Source of the DNA: Peteryoungia desertarenae
GTDB lineage: Bacteria; Pseudomonadota; Alphaproteobacteria; Rhizobiales; Rhizobiaceae
Direction of reading: 5' to 3'
Length of the DNA: 64,000 bases
Assembly: GCF_005860795.2 (NCBI RefSeq)
Contig: NZ_CP058350.1
Coordinates: 2,510,501 to 2,574,500, forward strand
Shown: positions 34,273 through 42,585 of the stretch, piece by piece
How positions within the stretch are numbered: position 1 is the stretch's first letter
How the letters are laid out: every line of letters starts with the position of its first letter
Notes under the pieces: generated by a model
Told to the model about the DNA's origin: nothing
Database searches by the model: none
Seen by the model: the letters and a program-made list of their open reading frames with translations, nothing else
Made by a program: the position numbers and the translations under genes

Positions 34273-35736
34273 TCACTCCCCCCTCAACCCCTGAAACGCC
34301 GCCATCGCCGCGTCCCGTGCCTTGCCGTGATCGACGATCGGCAGCGGATAGGTCTTGCCGAGGCTGACGCCTGCTTCCTTCAAGACCGCGAAGGGCGCCT
34401 CTGATGGCTTGTGGATGAATTTGGCCGGCATGTCCTTCAGCTCCGGCACGAAGCGACGGACATATTGGCCTTCCGGGTCGAATTTCTCGCCTTGGCTCAC
34501 CGGGTTGAAGATGCGGAAGAAGGGGGCGGCGTCGGCGCCGGAGCCGGCGACCCATTGCCAGCTGGCGGCATTCGAGGCCGGGTCGGCATCGACAAGCGTA
34601 TCGCGGAACCAGCGTTCGCCTTCGCGCCAGTCGATCAGCAGGTCCTTGATCAGGAAGGAGGCGGTGATCATGCGCACGCGGTTGTGCATGAAGCCCGTTT
34701 GCCAGAGCTGGCGCATGCCGGCATCGACGATCGGATAGCCGGTCTGTCCGCGCTGCCATTTTTCGAGCGCTTCAGGCGCGTCCCGCCAGGGGAAGGCGTC
34801 GAATTTGGGGTTCCAGTTCTTGTTGCGAAGGGCGGGGAAATGGAACAGCAGGTGATAGGAGAAGTCGCGCCAGATCAATTCCTTGCGGAAATGGATGACA
34901 TCTTCGGCGGAATGGCTGTCGGTCAGCCCGCGCGTCGCATGCCAGATCGTCGCCGGCGAGATTTCGCCCAGCGCCAGATGTGGCGACAGCATCGAGACAT
35001 TGGGCTTGTCCGGACTGTCCCTCAGAGTGCGATAGCCGGCGAGACCGTTTTCGATGAAGGCGGCAAGACGCTTGTGCGCACCGTCCTCGCCCGGCGTCCA
35101 GAATTCCGGGAAGCGCGCCGCCCAATTCGGCTTTGTCGGCACGAGCTTCCAATCCTTCAGGTCTTCCGATGACGGCCAGGCATCGGGTGCGGCAATTGCT
35201 TGCGGGGCGGGGATCGGCTCCGGCGGCTCGGTGGACGCCTCGAAGGCCTTCCAGAACGGGGTGTAGACGCGGAAATTGTTGCCGGCCCCTGTCTTCAGTC
35301 GCGTCGGCTCATGCAGGATCTGGCCGGCAAAGCTTTTGACACCGAGGCCATGCTGGCAATAGGCTTCCTTGATCTGCTTGTCGATGGCGATGCCGTTCGG
35401 GTCATAGCGCCGGTTCCAGTAGATGCCGGAGGCACCTGTTTCGGCCATCAGGGCCGGGATCACCTCCTGGGCCGGCCCACTGCGCAACAGAAGGCGCGAA
35501 CCGAGCTTTTCTAAAGACGCAGAAAGGGCAGTCAGCGAATGATGCAGCCACCAGGCCTGTGCGGCTCCCAGCGGCCCGGTGGCCGCTTCCTGAGGTTCGC
35601 GGATGTAGACGGGGATGATGGTCAGGCCCTGGCTGACGGCTGTGGAAAGGGCGGCATTGTCCTGAAGGCGCAGGTCCTTGCGGAACCAGAGGATGATCGT
35701 CTTTGAGCCGTTCGCGGACGTGGTATTTGAGGGCAT
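34273..35736 (-). CDS. phrA: Deoxyribodipyrimidine photolyase (cryptochrome/photolyase family)
   Basis: Light-driven repair enzyme for cyclobutane pyrimidine dimers, 487 residues. The N-terminal antenna domain starts TIILWFRKDLRLQDNAAL; the FAD domain has LSPHLALGEISPATIWHATR, ELIWRDFSYHLLFHFPAL, TGYPIVDAGMRQLWQTGFMH and NRVRMITASFLIKDLLIDWR, with GSGADAAPFFRIFNPVSQG near the end. The overall form matches the PhrA class III photolyases of Agrobacterium. The ATG at 35736 begins MPSNTTSANG. It is a single gene. Confidence 0.92.
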   Translation of the reverse strand: MPSNTTSANGSKTIILWFRKDLRLQDNAALSTAVSQGLTIIPVYIREPQEAATGPLGAAQAWWLHHSLTALSASLEKLGSRLLLRSGPAQEVIPALMAETGASGIYWNRRYDPNGIAIDKQIKEAYCQHGLGVKSFAGQILHEPTRLKTGAGNNFRVYTPFWKAFEASTEPPEPIPAPQAIAAPDAWPSSEDLKDWKLVPTKPNWAARFPEFWTPGEDGAHKRLAAFIENGLAGYRTLRDSPDKPNVSMLSPHLALGEISPATIWHATRGLTDSHSAEDVIHFRKELIWRDFSYHLLFHFPALRNKNWNPKFDAFPWRDAPEALEKWQRGQTGYPIVDAGMRQLWQTGFMHNRVRMITASFLIKDLLIDWREGERWFRDTLVDADPASNAASWQWVAGSGADAAPFFRIFNPVSQGEKFDPEGQYVRRFVPELKDMPAKFIHKPSEAPFAVLKEAGVSLGKTYPLPIVDHGKARDAAMAAFQGLRGE

Positions 35737-35871
35737 GTTGCAATCTTCATTGTTGGCTATGGAAAGCCCTACGAAGTTTTGCCCCGTCAGGATCAGATTT
35801 TGGCGAAAATTCGGCAGTCAGACTGCAGATCCTGTCGGTAGCGGGCGGCAGCCGGATGGCGCCCGTCACGC

Positions 35872-36099
35872 TTATGCGTGGCTTGTGCGCCCCGGATGGC
35901 GCCGCGCCTCTTCGGCCCGGATCAGCGCCATGATCTGATCGGCATTTTCCCGCACGTAAAGCCGGTGCAGCTTTTCGGCGACCGGAGCCGTGGTCAAAAG
36001 GCAGGTATAGCCTTCCCGCTCGAACCAGCGGAAATCCACCACATTGTCCATGTTGACAAAGAAGGGAAAGCCATCCCCGTCGTGAAGCTTGAGCCACAT
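35872..36099 (-). CDS. Conserved hypothetical small protein
   Basis: 75-residue protein, MWLKLHDGDGFPFFVNMDNV then VDFRWFEREGYTCLLTTA, with a charged C-terminal helix (EKLHRLYVRENADQIMALIR). It looks like a small soluble beta-then-alpha protein similar to phage- and plasmid-type flagellar-locus FlbD-like folds, but I cannot name it. AGGAGGGCAGCC before the ATG at 36099 is a strong start signal. Confidence 0.65.
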   Translation of the reverse strand: MWLKLHDGDGFPFFVNMDNVVDFRWFEREGYTCLLTTAPVAEKLHRLYVRENADQIMALIRAEEARRHPGRTSHA

Positions 36100-36255
36100 G
36101 GCTGCCCTCCTGCATGCATCGTCCTGGGAGAGGGGATAGCAGCGAAAGGTGAAGAGGCGGTTTCCTGAGGTTTGCGGAATGTCCCGTGGCGGGGCAGAAT
36201 GTGAAATGCAAAAAAGCCGCGTCAGCGCCATCGCGACACGGCTCTTTGAATTTTT

Positions 36256-36330
36256 TGGCTCCCCGGGCCGGATTCGAACCGGCGACCTGTCGATTAACAG
36301 TCGAATGCTCTACCGCTGAGCTACCAGGGA
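36256..36330 (-). tRNA. tRNA-Asn (anticodon GUU)
   Basis: 75-nt gene with encoded CCA. Acceptor TCCCTGG/CCGGGGA (one G-U), D arm GCTC/GAGC, anticodon loop CTGTTAA (GTT), T arm GCCGG/CCGGC. The top pair of the anticodon stem (27-43) is a T-C mismatch. Confidence 0.95.
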
Positions 36331-36492
36331 ACAGCCGCTTGGCGCGGTGTGAGCGGGGTAATACAAATGCCTGTTCGATTTGCCAAGCGGTTTTTCAAAA
36401 AAAATGTGATCGGCTTGTTTTATTTTGTGGGCATCCCAAATGAGGTGCCGCGCGTTTCAGCCGAAACAGCGCTGTTTCCAGGGAGTTTGTGC

Positions 36493-36768
36493 GTGTCCAC
36501 TCGAAAATACCGCATCGATGCCGAACGGGGACGTTTGGTGCTTGATCGGCTTGAAATCCCTTTCCCGAGATCAAGAAGCGGGCGGATTGCCGCCGGCACG
36601 CTGCTGATTGGCGGCGGCTTTCTCGGCTTTCTGCCCATTCTCGGTTTTTGGATGGTCCCTGCGGGCCTTCTCGTTCTGTCGCATGACCTGTCCATCGTCC
36701 GCCGCCGCCGTCGCCGCATCGCAGTCTGGTGGCGCAAGCGCTATCCACAGGTGAAACGCGCCGGCTGA
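36493..36768 (+). CDS. Small membrane protein of unknown function
   Basis: 91-residue protein with GTG start (MSTRKYRIDAERGRLVLDRL) chosen because GGGAG lies seven bases before it. One long hydrophobic hairpin (about 34-66, AAGTLLIGGGFLGFLPILGF then WMVPAGLLVLSHD) resembles PGPGW-type transmembrane proteins. The tail is strongly basic (VRRRRRRIAVWWRKRYP), so it may bind nucleic acid or phospholipid heads at the cytoplasmic face. It lies between tRNA-Asn and tRNA-Cys. Confidence 0.65.
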   Translation: MSTRKYRIDAERGRLVLDRLEIPFPRSRSGRIAAGTLLIGGGFLGFLPILGFWMVPAGLLVLSHDLSIVRRRRRRIAVWWRKRYPQVKRAG

Positions 36769-36820
36769 AAGGCCTGATGCAAGGGGAAGGCGGGTCATGC
36801 TCTGGCTTTTGAAATTTCCC

Positions 36821-36849
36821 CTTGCGCTCTTTCTGGATACGTTCTAAAC
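36821..36849 (+). promoter_or_regulatory. Probable promoter of tRNA-Cys
   Basis: CTTGCG (36821-36826), 17 bp, CTAAAC (36844-36849), then 31 bp to the tRNA. The spacing and hexamers match those before tRNA-Leu in this window. Confidence 0.5.
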
Positions 36850-36880
36850 GCCAGCCACCACACGCACTTTTCTTCCGGAC

Positions 36881-36954
36881 GGCCTCGTGGCGGAGTGGTT
36901 ACGCAGAGGACTGCAAATCCTTGCACCCCGGTTCGATTCCGGGCGAGGCCTCCA
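36881..36954 (+). tRNA. tRNA-Cys (anticodon GCA)
   Basis: 74 nt with encoded CCA. Acceptor GGCCTCG/CGAGGCC, anticodon loop CTGCAAA giving GCA, T arm CCCGG-TTCGATT-CCGGG, discriminator T as expected for cysteine. Confidence 0.95.
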
Positions 36955-37168
36955 AATTTTCCCCAAAGCCATTCAACTTATATTGACGCATTCTACGCTG
37001 AGCGGTGCTAACAAACCCGATTGCCGGTCTGTTGCATGGCGGAGGTGACAGTGTCGCCTTGTGCCGTGTCTGTGATAAAGTGTCCGCAGCGGAAGCAATG
37101 TCTTGAAAGCCGGTCTTGCTGCAATTAAGACATGCCCACGAATTCCCGGCGGACAGGGGCTACAGGAT

Positions 37169-37840
37169 ATGATGGATTTCGCAGCAGCACGCATCAAGAT
37201 GGTGGACAATCAGCTTCGCACAACGGACGTGACGTCCCATTCGGTGCTGAGCGCATTTCTGACGGTGCCGCGCGAGGCTTTTGTGCCGAGTGACATGAAG
37301 CAGCTCGCCTATATTGACGAGGATCTGCGTATTGCAGCGCCTGTCGATGGTCGTCCGGCTCGCTACATCATGGAGCCGTCGCCGCTCGCCAAGCTTCTTC
37401 AGCTCGCCGCAATCACCAAGTCCGATGTGGTTCTGGAAATCGGCTGCGGGGCAGGTTACGCCGCAGCACTTCTTTCCCTTCTTTCGGATTCGGTGCTTGC
37501 CGTAGAAGCCGATGAAGCGCTGGCCAATCAGGCAAGCGAGACCCTGTCATCGCTGGGTCATGACAACGTGGCTGTCGTCGTCGGTGACATGGAAGCCGGC
37601 TATGCGGCGGAAGCGCCCTATGACGTGATCTTCTTCAGCGGTGCCGTTGAAGTCGTGCCGGACGCACTGCTCGACCAGCTTCGCGATGGTGGACGTCTTG
37701 TTGCCGTCATCGGCAATGGCAATGCCTCGCGCGCCCGTCTTTATGTCAAGAACGGTGGTTCGGTCTCCCATGTCGACAGCTTCAACACCTGCGTGAAGCC
37801 GCTTCCGGGCTTCCGCCGCGCTGCAGAATTCGTTTTCTGA
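37169..37840 (+). CDS. Protein-L-isoaspartate O-methyltransferase family protein
   Basis: SAM-dependent methyltransferase of 223 residues related to Pcm, which starts repair of isoaspartyl residues. It begins MMDFAAARIKMVDNQLRTTD, has PREAFVP near residue 37, the SAM loop VLEIGCGAGYAAALLS near 88, and DGGRLVAVIGNG late. This rhizobial type differs from classical Pcm (the second copy is at 60892). AGGAT lies just before two adjacent ATGs; either could start. The next gene downstream is popZ rather than the tolC I would expect. Confidence 0.85.
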   Translation: MMDFAAARIKMVDNQLRTTDVTSHSVLSAFLTVPREAFVPSDMKQLAYIDEDLRIAAPVDGRPARYIMEPSPLAKLLQLAAITKSDVVLEIGCGAGYAAALLSLLSDSVLAVEADEALANQASETLSSLGHDNVAVVVGDMEAGYAAEAPYDVIFFSGAVEVVPDALLDQLRDGGRLVAVIGNGNASRARLYVKNGGSVSHVDSFNTCVKPLPGFRRAAEFVF

Positions 37841-37866
37841 AACTCATGATTCTGCCGCATCGCCAT

Positions 37867-37902
37867 CACCCGTCCGCTGGCTGACCGCCCGGACGGGTGT
37901 TT
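37867..37902 (+). terminator. Probable terminator after the pcm-like gene
   Basis: A 10-bp stem CACCCGTCCG/CGGACGGGTG (13-nt loop) followed by TTT, 26 bp after the stop codon. Confidence 0.6.
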
Positions 37903-38077
37903 CATGTTTGCATCACATAGTGGCAATAGAGAATCACCTGCCGGGGAAATCTGTGCATCACGGCATTTCTCGGTCCGGACGTGATTTTTTTCAGGGAACG
38001 AGTATCCTAGGGTCAAGGCGAATCGGCTTGGCGATGGTTTTGCCGACCGAAGACTCTTTAGGACAACGGGGATTAGT

Positions 38078-39109
38078 ATGGCTCAGCCAAGCGTAGCGCG
38101 TGAACCGTCCATGGAAGAGATCCTGGCATCCATTCGCCGGATCATTGAAAGTAACGACCCGGTCAACGGCAAGTCCGATGATCTCGACCTCGGTGAGGCC
38201 TATGCGTCTGCCGCAGACGCGGGGGAAATCGGCACCACGTCCTTCGACCTTGACGAAACGGATCTCGGTTCACTTGATTTCACGCCGGCCAATGATCGCG
38301 GACCCGTTGCCGCTGCACCGGAGCCGGAGCCAGTGTTTCCTTCGTCCCCCCAACCCGCGCCGTCTGGTGGCATCAATGCGGCGCTGGCTCCCAAGGCAAC
38401 CGCTGCGCCTGCCATTGCCGCCCAGCCGTCACAGATCGTGGCAAAGGAACCGCAAAAGAGCGTGTCCCTTGCTGACCTTGCTGCGCGGGTGCGCTCCGCC
38501 TCCGAGCGGTTCGAGCGTCCGGCAGCCTTTTCCGGCGAGCGCCGCCATGCCGATATGGGCAAGCCGATGGAAAGCCCGATCCTGCCGCAGCGCCTTGCCG
38601 AGCTTCGCGCTCCGCTGGTCCAGGCATCGGCAGCCATGGCGGCAATGGAACTCCCGGCGTCGGCAACTGAGCCGACCTTGACTCCTGAAATGGAGACGAA
38701 ATCTGCGGGCTTGCGCGACGAACACGCTATGGACAGCCTGGCTGAAATCGTTGCCAGGCAGGAGCCTGTGACTGAAGTCGGTCCCGTCATGGAAGAAGAG
38801 CAGGTTGCCGCAGCTCCAGCGGTAGAGGCGCCTGCCATGGAACAAGCCCCGCTGGATGTGACTGCAAAGGCTGCGCCGGCGCAGGAGCTCGCAACGCTGA
38901 TCTCGGAAACGACAGTCCAGCAGGTGTCCCGTTCCTTCGGAGAACTCGCCGCTGCCATTGATGGCCAGCAGCGCCGCTCCCTGGATGAAATGGCCGAGGA
39001 GATGCTGCGCCCCATGCTGCGTGAATGGCTCGACGACAATCTGCCGACACTGGTGGAACGCCTCGTGCGCGAGGAAATTGAACGCGTCGCCCGCGGTCCG
39101 CGACGCTGA
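38078..39109 (+). CDS. popZ: PopZ (DUF2497) polar organising protein
   Basis: 343-residue protein that in Caulobacter and Agrobacterium forms a polar network anchoring the chromosome origin. The N-terminal helix REPSMEEILASIRRIIE and the C-terminal helices LDEMAEEMLRPMLREWLDD and LPTLVERLVREEIERVAR are the two conserved modules. Between them is a long acidic, Pro/Ala/Glu-rich disordered spacer (about 30-270). It starts at ATG 38078 after CAACGGGG. A terminator separates it from valS. Confidence 0.88.
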   Translation: MAQPSVAREPSMEEILASIRRIIESNDPVNGKSDDLDLGEAYASAADAGEIGTTSFDLDETDLGSLDFTPANDRGPVAAAPEPEPVFPSSPQPAPSGGINAALAPKATAAPAIAAQPSQIVAKEPQKSVSLADLAARVRSASERFERPAAFSGERRHADMGKPMESPILPQRLAELRAPLVQASAAMAAMELPASATEPTLTPEMETKSAGLRDEHAMDSLAEIVARQEPVTEVGPVMEEEQVAAAPAVEAPAMEQAPLDVTAKAAPAQELATLISETTVQQVSRSFGELAAAIDGQQRRSLDEMAEEMLRPMLREWLDDNLPTLVERLVREEIERVARGPRR

Positions 39110-39133
39110 TCATCTGCCCCATCGGGTATTGAG

Positions 39134-39158
39134 GCCGCTCCCTCGGAGCGGCTTTTTT
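39134..39158 (+). terminator. Intrinsic terminator of popZ
   Basis: GCCGCTCC/GGAGCGGC stem with a 3-nt loop and a run of six T, 25 bp after the stop. Confidence 0.9.
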
Positions 39159-39223
39159 ATTGACTCGTCGTAGCCCGTCCTGTTTACAACCCTCCTTCAC
39201 GAACTCGAAATTCCGGTCCCAAA

Positions 39224-42154
39224 ATGCTCGAAAAGACCTATGATTCCGCCGCTGTCGAACCGAAAATCGCCAAAGCCTGGGATGAGGCGGATGCCTTCCG
39301 TGCCGGCGCGAATGCGAAGCCGGGCGAGGACACTTTCACCATCGTGATCCCGCCGCCGAACGTGACCGGCTCGCTGCATATGGGGCATGCGCTGAACAAC
39401 ACGCTGCAGGACATCATGGTGCGCTTCGAGCGCATGCGCGGCAAGGATGTGCTCTGGCAGCCGGGCATGGACCATGCCGGTATTGCGACCCAGATGGTTG
39501 TCGAGCGCAAGCTGGCCGAAAACGGCCAGAACATTACCCGCCGGGACATGGGCCGCGAAGCCTTTATCGACAAGGTCTGGGAATGGAAGGCCGAATCCGG
39601 CGGCCTGATCTTCAACCAGCTGAAGCGCCTCGGCGCCTCCTGCGACTGGTCGCGCGAACGCTTCACCATGGACGAAGGCCTGTCGGCTGCCGTCCTCGAA
39701 GTCTTCGTTACGCTCTACAAGGAAGGTCTGATCTATCGCGGCAAACGGCTGGTCAACTGGGATCCGAAGTTCGAAACCGCGATTTCCGACCTCGAGGTCG
39801 AGAACAAGGAAGTCGACGGCCATATGTGGCACTTCAAATATCCGCTCGCGGGTGGGGAAACCTATACCTATGTCGAGAAGGATGAGGATGGCAACGTCAC
39901 CTTCCAGGAGGAGCGGAACTACATTTCGATCGCGACCACGCGGCCCGAGACCATGCTGGGTGACGGTGCGGTTGCTGTTCATCGAACAGATGAGAGATAT
40001 GCTGCAATCGTCGGAAAACTGTGCGAAATTCCTGTTGGGCCAAAAGAGCATCGTCGTCTGATCCCGATCATCACGGATGAATATCCGGATCCGAAATTCG
40101 GCTCTGGCGCGGTGAAGATCACCGGCGCGCATGACTTCAACGACTATCAGGTCGCCCGCCGCAACAAGATCCCGCTTTATCGCCTGATGGATACCCAGGC
40201 AAAAATGCGCGATGACGGCGAGGATTATGCCGTTTATGCGGCGCGTGCTCTGGAGATTGCCAAGACCGGTCATCTGCCGAATGAGGCGGAAGTCGACGAA
40301 ATCAATCTCGTTCCCGACGACTATCGCGGCCTTGACCGCTACGAGGCCCGCAAGCGGATCGTCGATGCGATCAATGCCGAAGGTCTCGCCGTCACCGTCA
40401 AGGACGCAGAGGGTAACGACATTCCCTATGTCGAAAACAAGAAGATCATGCAGCCCTTCGGTGACCGCTCGAATGTTGTCATCGAACCGATGCTGACCGA
40501 CCAGTGGTTTGCCGATGCCAAGACGCTGGCCGAGCCGGCGATTGCCTCTGTCCGCGAGGGCCGCACCAAATTTGTCCCGAAGAACTGGGAAAAGACCTAT
40601 TTCGAATGGATGGAAAACATCGAGCCGTGGTGCATCTCGCGCCAGCTCTGGTGGGGTCACCAGATCCCGGCCTGGTATGGACCGGATGGCCAGGTCTTCG
40701 TCGAAAAGACAGAGGAAGAGGCGCTTGACGCCGCAGTCCAGCATTATCTCGCCCATGAAGGCCCATGGAAGGCCTGGGTTCAGGAGAAGCTTGAAAACTT
40801 CCAGCCCGGCGAGATCCTGACCCGCGACGAGGATGTGCTCGATACTTGGTTCTCGTCGGCGCTCTGGCCTTTCTCGACGCTCGGCTGGCCGGACAACACG
40901 CCGGAACTGGCGAAGTACTATCAGACCGACGTTCTCGTTACCGGCTTCGACATCATCTTCTTCTGGGTCGCCCGCATGATGATGATGGGCCTGCACTTCA
41001 TGAAGGACGAGGACGGCAATCCCGTCGAGCCCTTCCACACGGTCTATGTTCACGCGCTGGTTCGCGACAAGAACGGCCAGAAGATGTCGAAGTCGAAGGG
41101 CAACGTCATCGACCCGCTGGAGTTGATCGATGAATATGGCGCAGACGCGCTGCGCTTTACGCTGGCGATCATGGCCGCCCAGGGGCGCGACGTGAAGCTC
41201 GATCCGGCCCGCATCGCCGGGTACCGCAACTTCGGCACCAAGCTGTGGAACGCCACGCGTTTTGCCGAAATGAACGGTGTGAAGGCCGATCCGAAATTCC
41301 TGCCGGAGACGGCTACGCTTGCCATCAATCGCTGGATCCTGACCGAGCTTGCCCGCACGGAAGCCGAGGTCACCGAAGCGATCGAAAGCTATCGCTTTAA
41401 CGACGCCGCAGGCTCGCTCTACCGCTTCGTCTGGAACCAGTTCTGCGACTGGTATCTGGAGCTCTTGAAGCCAGTCTTCATGGGCGAGGACGAGGTCGGC
41501 AAGAAGGAGGCGCAGGCCTGCGCGGCTTATGTGCTGGAACAGATCTACAAGCTGCTGCATCCGTTCATGCCGTTCATGACGGAGGAGCTCTGGGCCCATA
41601 CGGCAGGTGAGGGCGTGTCGCGTGATACCCTTCTCTGCCATGCCGACTGGCCGGCTCCGGAATTCTCGGACGAGAATTCGGCCGCCGACATCAACTGGCT
41701 GATCGACCTCGTCACCGGCATCCGTTCGGTTCGCTCTGAAATGAACGTACCGCCTGGAGCCACGGCACCGCTGGTCATTGTCGGTGCAAACGGTGTGACG
41801 CAGGAACGAGCACGACATCATGAAGCGTCGATCAAGAGGCTGGCGCGTGTCGAGACGATCGAACTCGCCGAAACGGCACCGAAGGGCGCCGCGCAAATCG
41901 TGATCGGTGAGGCAACGGCCTGCCTGCCGCTTGGGACGCTTGTTGATCTGGTGGCGGAGAAGGCGCGACTGGAAAAGGCTATCGCCAAGGTGGACCAGGA
42001 GCTCGCCCGCATCAACGCCAAGCTCGGCAATGAGAAATTCGTTGCCAATGCCAATCCGGAGGTTGTAGCTGCGGAGCGGGAGCGCAAGCAGGAGCTCGAA
42101 ATCCAGAGGGCGAGCCTATTGGCTGCCCTGCAACGGGTCCAGGAAGCCGGCTGA
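39224..42154 (+). CDS. valS: Valyl-tRNA synthetase
   Basis: Class I synthetase of 976 residues. HIGH appears as GSLHMGHAL near residue 50, KMSKS as QKMSKSKGNV near 625, the CP1 editing domain lies about 190-430 (with TTRPETMLGD), and a C-terminal coiled coil (about 905-976, LVAEKARLEKAIAKVDQELA) completes the ValS form. The minus strand is open for 2.7 kb over this gene, which is codon-bias shadowing and not a second gene. Confidence 0.97.
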   Translation: MLEKTYDSAAVEPKIAKAWDEADAFRAGANAKPGEDTFTIVIPPPNVTGSLHMGHALNNTLQDIMVRFERMRGKDVLWQPGMDHAGIATQMVVERKLAENGQNITRRDMGREAFIDKVWEWKAESGGLIFNQLKRLGASCDWSRERFTMDEGLSAAVLEVFVTLYKEGLIYRGKRLVNWDPKFETAISDLEVENKEVDGHMWHFKYPLAGGETYTYVEKDEDGNVTFQEERNYISIATTRPETMLGDGAVAVHRTDERYAAIVGKLCEIPVGPKEHRRLIPIITDEYPDPKFGSGAVKITGAHDFNDYQVARRNKIPLYRLMDTQAKMRDDGEDYAVYAARALEIAKTGHLPNEAEVDEINLVPDDYRGLDRYEARKRIVDAINAEGLAVTVKDAEGNDIPYVENKKIMQPFGDRSNVVIEPMLTDQWFADAKTLAEPAIASVREGRTKFVPKNWEKTYFEWMENIEPWCISRQLWWGHQIPAWYGPDGQVFVEKTEEEALDAAVQHYLAHEGPWKAWVQEKLENFQPGEILTRDEDVLDTWFSSALWPFSTLGWPDNTPELAKYYQTDVLVTGFDIIFFWVARMMMMGLHFMKDEDGNPVEPFHTVYVHALVRDKNGQKMSKSKGNVIDPLELIDEYGADALRFTLAIMAAQGRDVKLDPARIAGYRNFGTKLWNATRFAEMNGVKADPKFLPETATLAINRWILTELARTEAEVTEAIESYRFNDAAGSLYRFVWNQFCDWYLELLKPVFMGEDEVGKKEAQACAAYVLEQIYKLLHPFMPFMTEELWAHTAGEGVSRDTLLCHADWPAPEFSDENSAADINWLIDLVTGIRSVRSEMNVPPGATAPLVIVGANGVTQERARHHEASIKRLARVETIELAETAPKGAAQIVIGEATACLPLGTLVDLVAEKARLEKAIAKVDQELARINAKLGNEKFVANANPEVVAAERERKQELEIQRASLLAALQRVQEAG

Positions 42155-42245
42155 TTGGGCTTACAGAAATGTTTTTCCAAGGTCGCTCTCTTCCGGGCGG
42201 CCTTCGTCATTGGGGCAATGATTCAAACTGGGACTGCTGGCGACG

Positions 42246-42272
42246 ATCCACCCGAATTCTGGGGTGGATTTT
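42246..42272 (+). terminator. Intrinsic terminator after valS
   Basis: ATCCACCC/GGGTGGAT with an 8-nt loop, followed by TTTT. A nearer hairpin at 42179-42204 (AAGGTCGCTC/GGGCGGCCTT with G-U pairs) has no T run. Confidence 0.65.
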
Positions 42273-42585
42273 CATGTTGCAGCGCATGATTTTCTGCAGA
42301 ATTCAGTCAGTTATGCCTTGGAGAGCAAAAAACTGCGATGTCGCGACGACTGTTGTCCTGCTGCAACGCTTTGGTGAGTTTATAGAATAGAATTCCCATT
42401 TATGCGTTGAGATTAGCTCGTTTTGGGATTTGTTTTCCTTCTGCCTGCGGTGTAACGTGCACGTAAGATATTTTACGTAAGAATTTACCATGTTCCTTAC
42501 ATTGTGAAGAAAACATGGCGAGATTGCCATTCGTGGCCGGACGGCTACTATGGCGATTGATGATTTGCCAATATTGGGGAGTGAG
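42273..42585. other. AT-rich upstream region of the fadL-like gene
   Basis: About 310 bp without a supported gene. It is visibly AT-richer than the flanks. The only structure I can point to is the repeat cluster at 42461-42482. Confidence 0.4.
42461..42482. promoter_or_regulatory. Repeat cluster, possible operator of the fadL-like gene
   Basis: The octamer ACGTAAGA occurs at 42461 and again at 42475, 14 bp apart, and the first CGTAA is inverted as TTACG at 42473. The whole lies about 105 bp before the start codon. No regulator is identified. Confidence 0.35.

Noticed and set aside
39197..41896. 899-residue minus-strand open frame
   Set aside because: Antisense to valS in a frame that mirrors its codon positions; no family features or start signals.
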